In this document: positions 8,176-17,217 of the stretch, piece by piece
How the letters are laid out: every line of letters begins with the position of its first letter
Numbering within the stretch: position 1 is the first letter of the stretch
Assembly (NCBI RefSeq): GCF_000497755.1
Contig: NZ_AYOD01000035.1
Coordinates: forward strand, 310,001-374,000
DNA length: 64,000 bases
DNA from: Aliihoeflea sp. 2WW
GTDB taxonomy: Bacteria > Pseudomonadota > Alphaproteobacteria > Rhizobiales > Rhizobiaceae
Reading direction: 5' to 3'
Program-made: the position numbers and the translations under genes
Notes under the pieces: generated by a model
What the model saw: the letters and a program-made list of their open reading frames with translations, nothing else
The model's database searches: none
Told to the model about the DNA's origin: nothing

Positions 8176-9781
8176 GCGGCCGCGCCTTCTGGCGGTCGCG
8201 GCCGCCTGCGCGCTCGTCTTCGCGATCCTGGCTATGCCGGCACGGCCGCAGGATGCCGTTCTGGCCGGCATGGCCCGGTTTCCGGTCGAACTCGCCCTGA
8301 TTGCCGGGCTTCTTGCCGCCCTGCCGCGCAACAGCAGCGTCATGCCGGCCCTGCGGGTGATCTTCACCGGACTGCTCGGCATCGCGATCCTCGTCAAATG
8401 TGCCGATCTCGGCCTCTACGCCTCGCTCAACCGGCCGTTCAACTTTGCCTATGACCTGCCGCTGCTCCACGCAGGATGGATGCTGGCCTCGGGAACCAGC
8501 GGGACGTTCGCGGCGGTGCTCTATCTTCTTGGCGGTACGCTTGCCCTTGCGGCCGTCATCGCCGCGATCTGGTGGGCAACCGGCGTCTTTGCCCGCCTTT
8601 CGGCGCGGCGCACCGTTCCGATGCTCGCCATCCTCCTCATCTTCGCGGCCGCCCTTGCCCTGACGGGTCGCGCCTCGACGGCGACGAGCAACCTTCTTGC
8701 CACCCATGTCAGCGCCGCACGTTCCGCGCAGGAGCAGATCGCCGCGCTCGAAGTCGAGGCGCGCTCGGACGACGTCGCTGACGACCGACCGCTCCTGCGG
8801 GGGCTCGCGGGGCGCGACGTGTTCCTCGTCTTCGTCGAGTCCTACGGCCGCTCGACGCTCGAAAATCCCCTCTACGCCGCTTCGACGAAGTCGGCGCTCG
8901 CCGAACTCGAACAGGGCGCCGAACGCGCCGGGATGGAAATCCGGTCGGCGTATATGACGGCTCCCATGGTCGGCGGCCAGAGCTGGCTTGCCCATGCCAG
9001 CGTCCTTTCGGGCCTGTGGATCGACAGCCAGGGCCGCTATCGCGCCATGCTCGCCAGTTCGCGCAGGTCGCTGATGGCGCTCGCATCCGACTCGGGCTGG
9101 CAGAGCGTCGCAATCATGCCGGCCATCACCATGGCATGGCCGGAGGGCAGCTATTTCGGCTATGACCGCATCCTTGCGAAAGACGATCTCGGCTATCGCG
9201 GCCTGCCCTTCAACTGGGTCACGATGCCCGACCAGTACACGCTCTCGGCCTTCGAACGGCTCGTGCTCGACGAACCCGCCCGCCTGCCCGTCTTCGCCGA
9301 AATCGCGCTGATCTCCTCGCACGCGCCATGGACCCCGATCCCGCAACTCGTCGATTGGGACGCGATCGGCGACGGCACGATCTTCAACGACCAGGCACGC
9401 TCCGGCGACAGTCCAGAGACGGTCTGGCGCGACCGCGACCGCGTACGCACGCAGTTCGGCCTGTCGATCGACTATGCCCTTCGCACGATCGCCTCCTTCA
9501 TCGAACGGAGGAGCCAGGAACGACCTGCGCCGCTGATCGTCGTCCTCGGCGACCACCAGCCCGCAACCTTCGTTTCCGGCGACGAAGAAAATCGCGACGT
9601 CCCCGTTCACTTCATCGGCGACCGCGCCACATTGGATTCAATCGAAAGTTGGTCATTCGACGAAGGAGCGGTTCCAGGGCCCGGCGCTCCGGTCTGGCGC
9701 ATGGATACGTTCCGCAAGCGCTTCATCGACGCATTCGACGCGCCGGCGCAGGAGGAAACGGAGAGCGATGAACCAGCATGA
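8153..9781 (+). CDS. Membrane-anchored sulfatase-like hydrolase/transferase
   Basis: A 542-residue protein with about five N-terminal membrane helices and a periplasmic alkaline-phosphatase-superfamily domain. Metal-binding signatures are VFLVFVESYGRST near residue 225 and LGDHQPATFVSGDEEN near 485. The nucleophile region is likely GGQSWLAHASVLSG. The pattern is closer to LtaS/EptA-like phospho-head-group transferases than to true sulfatases, because the formylglycine motif C/S-x-P-x-R is absent. The ATG at 8153 has GGAG six bases upstream and overlaps the methyltransferase by 23 bp; an in-frame start 63 bases earlier lacks a site. It probably transfers a phospho-head-group onto a surface lipid or glycan, by inference. 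Confidence 0.82.
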   Translation: MRAARQAERPRLLAVAAACALVFAILAMPARPQDAVLAGMARFPVELALIAGLLAALPRNSSVMPALRVIFTGLLGIAILVKCADLGLYASLNRPFNFAYDLPLLHAGWMLASGTSGTFAAVLYLLGGTLALAAVIAAIWWATGVFARLSARRTVPMLAILLIFAAALALTGRASTATSNLLATHVSAARSAQEQIAALEVEARSDDVADDRPLLRGLAGRDVFLVFVESYGRSTLENPLYAASTKSALAELEQGAERAGMEIRSAYMTAPMVGGQSWLAHASVLSGLWIDSQGRYRAMLASSRRSLMALASDSGWQSVAIMPAITMAWPEGSYFGYDRILAKDDLGYRGLPFNWVTMPDQYTLSAFERLVLDEPARLPVFAEIALISSHAPWTPIPQLVDWDAIGDGTIFNDQARSGDSPETVWRDRDRVRTQFGLSIDYALRTIASFIERRSQERPAPLIVVLGDHQPATFVSGDEENRDVPVHFIGDRATLDSIESWSFDEGAVPGPGAPVWRMDTFRKRFIDAFDAPAQEETESDEPA

Positions 9782-10592
9782 ACGCATCGAAAAGCCGGTA
9801 ACGGCCCGTCGCGCCGAGACGCCGATGCCCGTCGCTGGCGCGACGGTTACGGACCGCGTCTGGGAGGCGCTTCTTGCGGCCCGAAGAAGCGGCCAGCCGA
9901 AGCGATCCGATTCCTGGACGCCGGCCGAGCGCGCCGGATGGGACCTCTACGCGCCACTTCTCGGCCAGGGCGACCGGCCGCTCGTCTTTGCCCAGATCGG
10001 CCAGTCGCTCGATGGCCGCGTCGCCACTGTCGATGGCGATGCAGCCGATGTGTCCGGGCCCGAGGGGCTCAAGCACCTGCACCGTTGCCGGGCACTGGCC
10101 GATTGCGTGATCGTCGGCGCCAACACCGCCATCCAGGACAATCCGCGGCTCACCGTCCGCCTCGTCAAGGGCGACAACCCGGCACGCGTCGTCATCGACC
10201 CGCGCGGGCGACTGGCGGACGATGCCGCGGTGATGGCAGGCGAGCGCTGCCTCGTCGTCCAGGCCTGCGAGCGGGAACGGCCCGCCGGCGTCGAAACACT
10301 GAAGGTCGCCATGTCCGCCGAGGGGCTCGATGCGGTATCGATCATCGCCGGCCTGATCGATCGCGGCTTCCGGCGGATCATGATCGAAGGCGGGGGCATC
10401 ACGATCGGCCACTTCATGGATGCCGATCTGATCGACCGGCTTCACGTCGGCATCGCGCCGCTGATCATCGGCGCCGGACCGTCGGGCCTGACGACGAGCC
10501 CCGTCTCTCTGCTCGCGCAGGCCAAGCGCCCGCAAACCTTCGTCTACGGGCTCGCAAGCGACATCGTCGTCGACTGCGACCTGAGGGCCTAG
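9768..10592 (+). CDS. Stand-alone RibD C-terminal (dihydrofolate-reductase-like) reductase
   Basis: A 274-residue protein matching the C-terminal reductase domain of RibD, which in riboflavin synthesis reduces the ribosyl side chain of a pyrimidine intermediate. Recognisable parts are FAQIGQSLDGRVAT, VGANTAIQDNPRLTVR and the NADPH-site segment IMIEGGGITIGHFMDAD. The N-terminal zinc deaminase half of RibD is missing and is replaced by about 70 residues of unassigned sequence. Its ATG lies 14 bases inside the sulfatase-like gene with GGAG just upstream. It ends the second accessory operon and overlaps the convergent addA stop by four bases. Together with the pterin-synthase-like gene it suggests pteridine or flavin chemistry. 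Confidence 0.82.
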   Translation: MNQHERIEKPVTARRAETPMPVAGATVTDRVWEALLAARRSGQPKRSDSWTPAERAGWDLYAPLLGQGDRPLVFAQIGQSLDGRVATVDGDAADVSGPEGLKHLHRCRALADCVIVGANTAIQDNPRLTVRLVKGDNPARVVIDPRGRLADDAAVMAGERCLVVQACERERPAGVETLKVAMSAEGLDAVSIIAGLIDRGFRRIMIEGGGITIGHFMDADLIDRLHVGIAPLIIGAGPSGLTTSPVSLLAQAKRPQTFVYGLASDIVVDCDLRA

Positions 10593-13500
10593 CCCGATCG
10601 GGTGTCGGCCGAAATGCCGGCAAGGCTGGCATCCATCACGGCTTCGGGCACGTCGATGAGCACCGGCGCTTCGGTGAAGAGCAACGCCGCTCGAACGGCG
10701 TGCTGAGGATAGAGCGGGCGCAGCAGGGCACGATAAAGCGCAAGCTGCGCCAGATAGCCGGGCGGAACCTCCGCGAGCGTGCGCGGCGCAGGCCGGTTGG
10801 TCTTGTAGTCGACGATCAGCACCTCATCTCCGATGACGACCAGCCGGTCGATCTTGCCGGAAACAGCGCGCTCGGCGCCGCCGACCGTGACGCGGCCCAT
10901 GATCGACACTTCGGCCCGCGAGCCTGGGGCGAACACGCCGGCAAAGGCCGGGTCGGAGAGGATCGCCGCGATCCCGGACCACATCTGCTCGCGCTCCGCT
11001 TCGCTCCAGCCCTGCCCCAACCGTTCCAGATAGCGCCGTGCCGAAGGCGCGCGCTCGTCTTCGGGCACGTCCGGCAGGGACTGCAGCAGGCGGTGGATTG
11101 CAGAGCCACGTTCAAGCGCCCGCGACGGTTCGGTCCCGGCCTGAAAGATCGGCGATTCCCGCGTCGCGACCGTTTCGCCGGCCGGCTCGATGACGGCGCC
11201 GACGCCTGACGGGGCCAGAGGACGCGGAAGGATCGACGCAGGCGGCAATTTGCCATGCAGGGCGGCAGGCAGCACCGGCGTCACCTGCTCGTTCGCGGCT
11301 TCGGCGGCCTCCACCACCAGCGGCCGGCGCGGGGTCTGACGGTAGACGATGATCTCCTCGCCAGACACCGGGTGCGGCTCCGGGCGCGAATGCGGCGATC
11401 CGGCCAGTGCAGAGCTCACCATGCCATGCCAGGTCAGGTCCGCCGGCGCGCGCTTGCCCTCATAGCCGCAGACGATCAGCCGGTCTTCCGCCCGCGTCAT
11501 GCCGACATAAAGCAGCCGGCGATATTCCTCCTCGGCCTTCTCGCGCGCCACCGCCGCGATCTGCCGGGAAAAGCCGTTACCGGTCTCGCCACCGACGCGC
11601 CAGAGAAAACCCTGGCCCTGCCACGAGCCGCGTGGCGGATCGAAGGGCATCAGAATCGGCAAATGGCTGTCGGAAAACGGCACTGAGCCGCTGTCGACGA
11701 GGAACACCACCGGCGCCTCCAACCCCTTCGAGGCGTGAGCGGTCATGATCCGCACCTCGCCGCGCGCCTGGTCCATCTCGCGCTTGATCTCCGGCCCGCC
11801 CCCGTCGAGAAGGGCCAGCACGGCTTCGAGCCCGGCGGCGCCGCTGCGCTCGGCGGCGAGGCAGAAGCTCAGGAACTCGTCGACGACGTCGCCGGCTTCC
11901 GGCCCAAGCCGGGCGACGATCCGCGCGCGCGCCGCGTCGCGACCCAGCACCCGGCCATAGAACTCGAAGGCCGGCATGAAGCCGACTTCGTCGCGCCAGA
12001 CCTGCAACTGGTCGCGCACGAGGCGCAGTTCCACGTCGGCTTCGGCCTCCGCACGAACGGCGGCATAAAGCGAACCCTTGCGAGGGTGGGCGAGAGCCAT
12101 GAGCTTTTCTTCGGAGATGCCGAAGATCGGGCTCTTCAAGAGCGCGGCAAGCGAAAGATCGTCTTCCGGCTGGAGCGCGAAGCGACCGATCGCCATCAGA
12201 TCCTGCACCGCGATGTGATCGGCCAGGACGAGCCGGTCTGCGCCGGCGACCGGTACGTGCCGGTTCTTCAGTTCGCGCGACAGCGCGTGGACGAAATTGC
12301 CGCGCTTGCGCACCAGCACCATCACGTCGCCTGCCGTCATGCGGCGATTGCGGCCCGGTATCGCCTCCCCCCGCGCCAGCCAGCCGGCCACGGTCCTCGC
12401 AATCAGTTCGGCAAGCCTTGCCGCAGGTGCCGACGTATGGTCGATCGCCTGCGTCCAGTCGTCGGGCGCCTCGACATCCTGCGGCGCCAGCGACGGCCAG
12501 ACCTCGACCTGTCCCGGCGCATCGGTCCGGATGGCGCTGTGCTCGATGTCCTCGATGTCGCGGGTCAGGCCCTTGCGCGTTTCAGGCCGCGCGAAGACGA
12601 GATCGACCGCCGAAAGCACGTCCTGCGTCGAGCGGAAGGAATGGCTGAGCCGCACGCGCTCGAAGCTGCGCTCGGCCGCCTCGACATGCCGCGCGAATTC
12701 ATGGCCCGATACGGCGAAGGCCTCGGGCTCGGCGCCCTGGAACGAGTAGATGGACTGCTTCTCGTCACCGACCGCGAACACGGTGCGTTCGATATCGCGC
12801 GCTCCTTGGCCGGCGAAGAACTCGTCGGCAAGCCGCTTCACCACCCGCCATTGGTCGGGGCTCGTGTCCTGCGCCTCGTCGAGAAGGATGTGGTCGATGC
12901 CCTTGTCGAGCTTGTAGTGCACCCACGCGCCCGCATCCTGGCGTGCCAGCAGCGAGGCGGTGCGCCGGATCAGGTCGTTGAAGTCGAGAAATCCGCGCGC
13001 GCTCTTGAGCCGCTCGTAGCGCGCGATCAGCCAGTCGGCGACGATCAGCGCGGAGCGTGATGCCTTCAGCATGGCGAGCAGCGCCGCGCGGTCGAGCGCC
13101 TCCTGCACCGACGCCGCCATGCGCGCGAATTCCTCGTCGAAACCGACGAAATGCTCGGCCACGCCCTTGGCAAGAATCTGCTTCGTCGCGCGCGGCTCGT
13201 AGACCGGTCCCTTCTTGGTCAGGAAGGTCTTGCGCAAGGCACGCAGGCACGTTTCCGCGTCACCCGCATCGCAGGCGGCCAGAAGGTCATCGGCGAATTG
13301 CTGCGCCTTGGCTTTCCCGGCCGCAAGCGCCTGGTCGCCGAAGCGCTCGGCCAATGGCCGACCGAAATGACCGTCCGGCCAGATGGTCGCCAGAATGTCG
13401 TCGGCCGTCTCGCGCCCGTCGAAGCCGAAGGCGGCGAAAAGCGGCGCGTGGTTCTCGGGTGCCGGGCCGACTTGCGCGATGAAGCTGCGCAGATCGTCAC

Positions 13501-14116
13501 GGCGACGGACGATGGCGCTCAGCAGCGCCTCGAGGCCCGCTTCACCGCCGATGTCCAGAATGTCGGCGAAGGCTTCGGCCAGATCCGGCTCGTTGCCGCC
13601 CGACGCGCCCGCGATCATCGAGCGCCGCGCCTCGGCGATCAGCGCAGCTTCCATCTGGTTGTCGAGCAGCTCGAAATGCCCGGCGACGTTCGCTTCGAGC
13701 GGAAACTGGTGCAGGATCGCTTCGCAGAAGGCATGGATGGTCTGGATCTTCAGGCCGCCCGGCGTCTCCAGCGCCTCCGCGAAAAGCCGCCGCGCGCGAA
13801 CCAGCCGCTCGCGCGTCGGCGGGCGCCGGTCGAGGTCGCCGATCTTCGCCGCGAGCGTCGCATCGTCCAGCGCGGTCCACGAACTCAGCGTCTCGAAGAC
13901 GCGGTTCGACATGTTCGCCGCCGCCGCTCGCGTATAGGTCAGGCACAGGATGCGCGACGGGTCGGTGCCGTCGAGCAGCAACCGGATCACACGTTGCGAC
14001 AGGACGTGCGTCTTGCCCGAGCCGGCATTGGCGGAGACCCAGGCCGAATTCTTCGGGTCCGATGCGCGCGCCTGGTCGCGGATCGTCGTCTCGGGAACGA
14101 TGAAGTCCGATTTCAT
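10589..14116 (-). CDS. addA: Double-strand break repair helicase-nuclease AddA
   Basis: A 1175-residue UvrD-type helicase fused to a C-terminal PD-(D/E)XK nuclease. It is the AddA subunit of the AddAB complex, which resects broken DNA ends and loads RecA. The Walker A motif SANAGSGKTHVLSQR lies at about residues 28-42, the Walker B segment ILLDEAQDTSPDQW follows, and the nuclease residues are in LIVDYKTNRP near the C-terminus. The start MKSDFIVPETTIRDQA at 14116 gives a four-base overlap with addB. A longer open frame upstream lies entirely inside addB and is ignored. Length and motifs match alphaproteobacterial AddA. Confidence 0.95.
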   Translation of the reverse strand: MKSDFIVPETTIRDQARASDPKNSAWVSANAGSGKTHVLSQRVIRLLLDGTDPSRILCLTYTRAAAANMSNRVFETLSSWTALDDATLAAKIGDLDRRPPTRERLVRARRLFAEALETPGGLKIQTIHAFCEAILHQFPLEANVAGHFELLDNQMEAALIAEARRSMIAGASGGNEPDLAEAFADILDIGGEAGLEALLSAIVRRRDDLRSFIAQVGPAPENHAPLFAAFGFDGRETADDILATIWPDGHFGRPLAERFGDQALAAGKAKAQQFADDLLAACDAGDAETCLRALRKTFLTKKGPVYEPRATKQILAKGVAEHFVGFDEEFARMAASVQEALDRAALLAMLKASRSALIVADWLIARYERLKSARGFLDFNDLIRRTASLLARQDAGAWVHYKLDKGIDHILLDEAQDTSPDQWRVVKRLADEFFAGQGARDIERTVFAVGDEKQSIYSFQGAEPEAFAVSGHEFARHVEAAERSFERVRLSHSFRSTQDVLSAVDLVFARPETRKGLTRDIEDIEHSAIRTDAPGQVEVWPSLAPQDVEAPDDWTQAIDHTSAPAARLAELIARTVAGWLARGEAIPGRNRRMTAGDVMVLVRKRGNFVHALSRELKNRHVPVAGADRLVLADHIAVQDLMAIGRFALQPEDDLSLAALLKSPIFGISEEKLMALAHPRKGSLYAAVRAEAEADVELRLVRDQLQVWRDEVGFMPAFEFYGRVLGRDAARARIVARLGPEAGDVVDEFLSFCLAAERSGAAGLEAVLALLDGGGPEIKREMDQARGEVRIMTAHASKGLEAPVVFLVDSGSVPFSDSHLPILMPFDPPRGSWQGQGFLWRVGGETGNGFSRQIAAVAREKAEEEYRRLLYVGMTRAEDRLIVCGYEGKRAPADLTWHGMVSSALAGSPHSRPEPHPVSGEEIIVYRQTPRRPLVVEAAEAANEQVTPVLPAALHGKLPPASILPRPLAPSGVGAVIEPAGETVATRESPIFQAGTEPSRALERGSAIHRLLQSLPDVPEDERAPSARRYLERLGQGWSEAEREQMWSGIAAILSDPAFAGVFAPGSRAEVSIMGRVTVGGAERAVSGKIDRLVVIGDEVLIVDYKTNRPAPRTLAEVPPGYLAQLALYRALLRPLYPQHAVRAALLFTEAPVLIDVPEAVMDASLAGISADTRSG

Positions 14117-17100
14117 TCCTCGCCCCCCTCGTCGCCGCCGGCGGACCATTCGAGAACGCGCGCGAGATGGTCGTAGCGGCCGCTGACATCGCCTTCCTTG
14201 AACGGGAGGGCGCGCGACAGATAGCCGGCTTCGGCTCGCTGGTAGTGCGCCACAAGCTCTTCGAGCCGGCGCCACGCATCCTCGCCAAGTTCCGGTCCCG
14301 ACTTGATCTCTTTCTTGAATTCGTGGATCGGGTCGTGGTCGACCTCGCCGTTCGGCTTCAATCGGACATAGGCGAGTTCGGCCGGCGTCGCCGGCCCGAT
14401 GTCGCTGAACGCGCCACGCGCCAGAAGCGCGGCTTCGAGCGCTAGCTGCGGCGCCAACAGCGTGTGCGCCTGTCCCTTCGACGGGTTCGAGCCCGTCTTG
14501 AAGTCGACGATGTCGGCCATTCCGGCCGGTCGTTGGTCGATGCGGTCGGCAAAGCCGCGCAGCGTCGCGCCCGTCGAGCCGATCGGCGTTTCGCTCGCCC
14601 GCGCTTCGGCGAACCGGCGCGTCACGCCGAGCCGTTCCTGTTCCCACGCGACGAAATTTCCTGCCATCTTCGCAAATCGCGGCCACCAGACGGCGTCGAC
14701 GTCGGTCGGCAGCGCCACCTTGTCGAATTGCTCCCGGCCGATCCGCAGCAGTTCCGCCGTCGCATCCGCCGCAAAAGGATCGATCGCAGCGACGGCAAAT
14801 CCGTGCAGGATGTCGTGGAAAAGCGTTCCGCGCTCCGCGGCGCCGGGATCGCGCAGCAGGGGTTCAACAGGCTGCAGCCGGAGGATTTCGGCCGCATAGA
14901 TCGCGTAAGGGTCGCGCCGGAGCGTCTCGATCTGCGTGACCGAAAACCGTGTCGGGCGCCAGTCGACGGGCGGCTTCGGTTCCGGCCGTCTGGCAAAGGC
15001 GACCTCCGGCCGCTCGTCCAGGAGCCGCGCCCAGAGCAGGATTTCGCGCCCACGCCCGCGCATGGCCGCAGCGCCATCCGGCCCGGCGCAGGTCATCAGC
15101 CTTTGCAGCCAGCGCGAGGCGACCGCTGGCGCCTCTCCCGCGCGCGCCGAGCGGGTCAGGACGACCTCGCCATTGGCCATCGCCATGGTGAAATCATGCG
15201 CGGACTGGCCGATCCGCCGCTCCGGCGGTTCGAGGTCGAGGCCCGATTTCATCATGCGCGACATGAAGCGGTCGGGTTCGGCCTTGCGCGGCCAGCTTCC
15301 CTCGTTCAGTCCGCCGATGATCATCGTGTCGACGCTTTGCAGGCGCGCTTCGAGCGGGCCCCAGATCGACACGCGCGGATCGCCGGCCGGCGTCGGCTTG
15401 ACCGTCTCGCCCGCAATCAGCGCCGCGAGAATGTCGGGCCATTCGTCGGGAGCGAAGGTCAGCGCGCCGTCGAGACCGGCAAGACCACGCAGGAAATCGG
15501 CCAGGCGCCCGCCCGCCTCGCCGCCATAGACGGGGTCGAGCCGGCCGGTTTCGTCGCGCGCAAGTGCTTCCAGCGTCTCGACCGTGGCGCGCAGAGCCTG
15601 CGCGAGGTCGATCTCGGCGCTGTCGCGCAGCACGGACAGCGGGCGCACGGCGTCGGCGATCTTGTGTGCGATGTCCGTCGCTTCGCTGCGCCGTTCGCTC
15701 CCCAGCCGTCCAAGCCAGAACGGACGGCGCGAGGCCGTATCGTGGGCGGCCAGCCGGGCCGCGAAATCAACGCCCATCACGGCCACGTCCGGTCGCCCGG
15801 TGCCCCCGCGCAGCGCGACGAGATCGATGATTTCGGCTGCACGCCGCACGACGGCGCGCGGGCACCCGAGATGAAGCAGCGGATGCTTGAGCAGGGACAG
15901 AAGCCCGACCGGGTCTCCGGGTCGCAATGCTGCCTCGACCGCGATCCGCATCAGGACCGCCGGAGGCGAATTCGACAGAAGGGTTCCGGCGGAATCGTCG
16001 GCGACGATGCCGAATCGGCGCAACTCGTTGGCGACACGGCGGGCGAGTTCGCGGTCGGTCGTCACGAGGGCGGCCGTGCGGTCGGGCATATCGATCGCGA
16101 GGCGCAGCGCAATCGCGATCGCCAGCGCTTCCTCGCGCTCGTTTGCCGCCTCGATCAGCGTCACGCCGTCGAGCGCGCCCGCAGCCATCGCCGCATCGAG
16201 AATGTCGCGCTCGTGCGCCCAGGCTTCCGTCGTTTCGGCCGGGCGAAGCGCCTGTCCGATCAGTTCGATCCGCGCTTGCCGGCCAGGCGACGCCCTGCCG
16301 ATGTCAACGACTTCGCGTCGATCGACGCCGAGGCGCTGAAGAAGCTTTTTCAGTCCCGTCTGCGGGTGACCATGGATCGAGGGTGGTGCGTTCTCGCGGC
16401 CGATCGCCTCCCAGCTCGCGGCGTCGATCGACCGGTCGAGCCCCGGCAGCACGACCGCGCCCTGCGGCAGGCGGCTGATCGCATGCAAAAGCTCGGCTGT
16501 CGCCGGAATCGAGCCCGTCGAGCCCGCGGCGACCACGGGTCCCCGGTTCGCACGCGCGGCCAGGCGTCGTGCTTCGGCGCGGATCTGCGCATCGCGATAT
16601 TGAGCCGGATTCGAGCGGTCGACGGCCTCAAGATAGTCGGGCCAGGCCTTCGTCACGATCTGGAGGAATTCGAGCGTGATCTGCCACCAGCCGGCAAGAT
16701 CGGCGGGCACGAGTTCGGACAGGCGCGACCAGTCGCCACCCTCCGTCTCGATTTCGTCGATCAGCGCCGACAGGTCGCGTGCAAGCCAGAGCGCATCGGC
16801 GAGCGATGCCGGGATGGCAAGGTCCTCGCCGTAGAGCGCGGCCAGATGCGCCGGCAACCGGCGCTTCCAGGCCTGCACCAGTGGCGCCAGCCGGACTATG
16901 CGCTCCAGCGGTTCGATCGGCGGCGGCAGGTCGAAAAGTGCCCCCTCGCCCGAAAGCCAGCCATCGTCCTCGAATTCGCCGAGCGGCCGGATCACCGGCA
17001 GGATCGCCGATTGGCCGCCGAGCCGATCAACGAAGCTCGACCGCAGTTCGCGCGCGGCACGCCGCGTCGGCACGTAGATCGTCACATCGGCCAGAGCGAG

Positions 17101-17217
17101 CGGCGATCCGTCATGACGAAAGCCGTCCACCAAATTTCCATCCAGCAGGGCATCGATCAGGGTCGCCAGAAACGGCGCTGCGGCCGGAATGTTCAGGACG
17201 TTCGGCGTGCCCGTCAT
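14113..17217 (-). CDS. addB: Double-strand break repair protein AddB
   Basis: A 1034-residue alphaproteobacterial-type AddB, partner of AddA in end resection. The N-terminal part is a helicase-like fold (VTIYVPTRRAARELRSSF) without a canonical Walker A motif, as in many alphaproteobacterial AddB proteins. The C-terminal nuclease carries the catalytic Asp-x-Lys in MADIVDFKTGSNPSKGQA. It overlaps addA downstream and the nucleotidyltransferase gene upstream by four bases each, so all three are likely co-transcribed and translationally coupled. Confidence 0.93.
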   Translation of the reverse strand: MTGTPNVLNIPAAAPFLATLIDALLDGNLVDGFRHDGSPLALADVTIYVPTRRAARELRSSFVDRLGGQSAILPVIRPLGEFEDDGWLSGEGALFDLPPPIEPLERIVRLAPLVQAWKRRLPAHLAALYGEDLAIPASLADALWLARDLSALIDEIETEGGDWSRLSELVPADLAGWWQITLEFLQIVTKAWPDYLEAVDRSNPAQYRDAQIRAEARRLAARANRGPVVAAGSTGSIPATAELLHAISRLPQGAVVLPGLDRSIDAASWEAIGRENAPPSIHGHPQTGLKKLLQRLGVDRREVVDIGRASPGRQARIELIGQALRPAETTEAWAHERDILDAAMAAGALDGVTLIEAANEREEALAIAIALRLAIDMPDRTAALVTTDRELARRVANELRRFGIVADDSAGTLLSNSPPAVLMRIAVEAALRPGDPVGLLSLLKHPLLHLGCPRAVVRRAAEIIDLVALRGGTGRPDVAVMGVDFAARLAAHDTASRRPFWLGRLGSERRSEATDIAHKIADAVRPLSVLRDSAEIDLAQALRATVETLEALARDETGRLDPVYGGEAGGRLADFLRGLAGLDGALTFAPDEWPDILAALIAGETVKPTPAGDPRVSIWGPLEARLQSVDTMIIGGLNEGSWPRKAEPDRFMSRMMKSGLDLEPPERRIGQSAHDFTMAMANGEVVLTRSARAGEAPAVASRWLQRLMTCAGPDGAAAMRGRGREILLWARLLDERPEVAFARRPEPKPPVDWRPTRFSVTQIETLRRDPYAIYAAEILRLQPVEPLLRDPGAAERGTLFHDILHGFAVAAIDPFAADATAELLRIGREQFDKVALPTDVDAVWWPRFAKMAGNFVAWEQERLGVTRRFAEARASETPIGSTGATLRGFADRIDQRPAGMADIVDFKTGSNPSKGQAHTLLAPQLALEAALLARGAFSDIGPATPAELAYVRLKPNGEVDHDPIHEFKKEIKSGPELGEDAWRRLEELVAHYQRAEAGYLSRALPFKEGDVSGRYDHLARVLEWSAGGDEGGEE

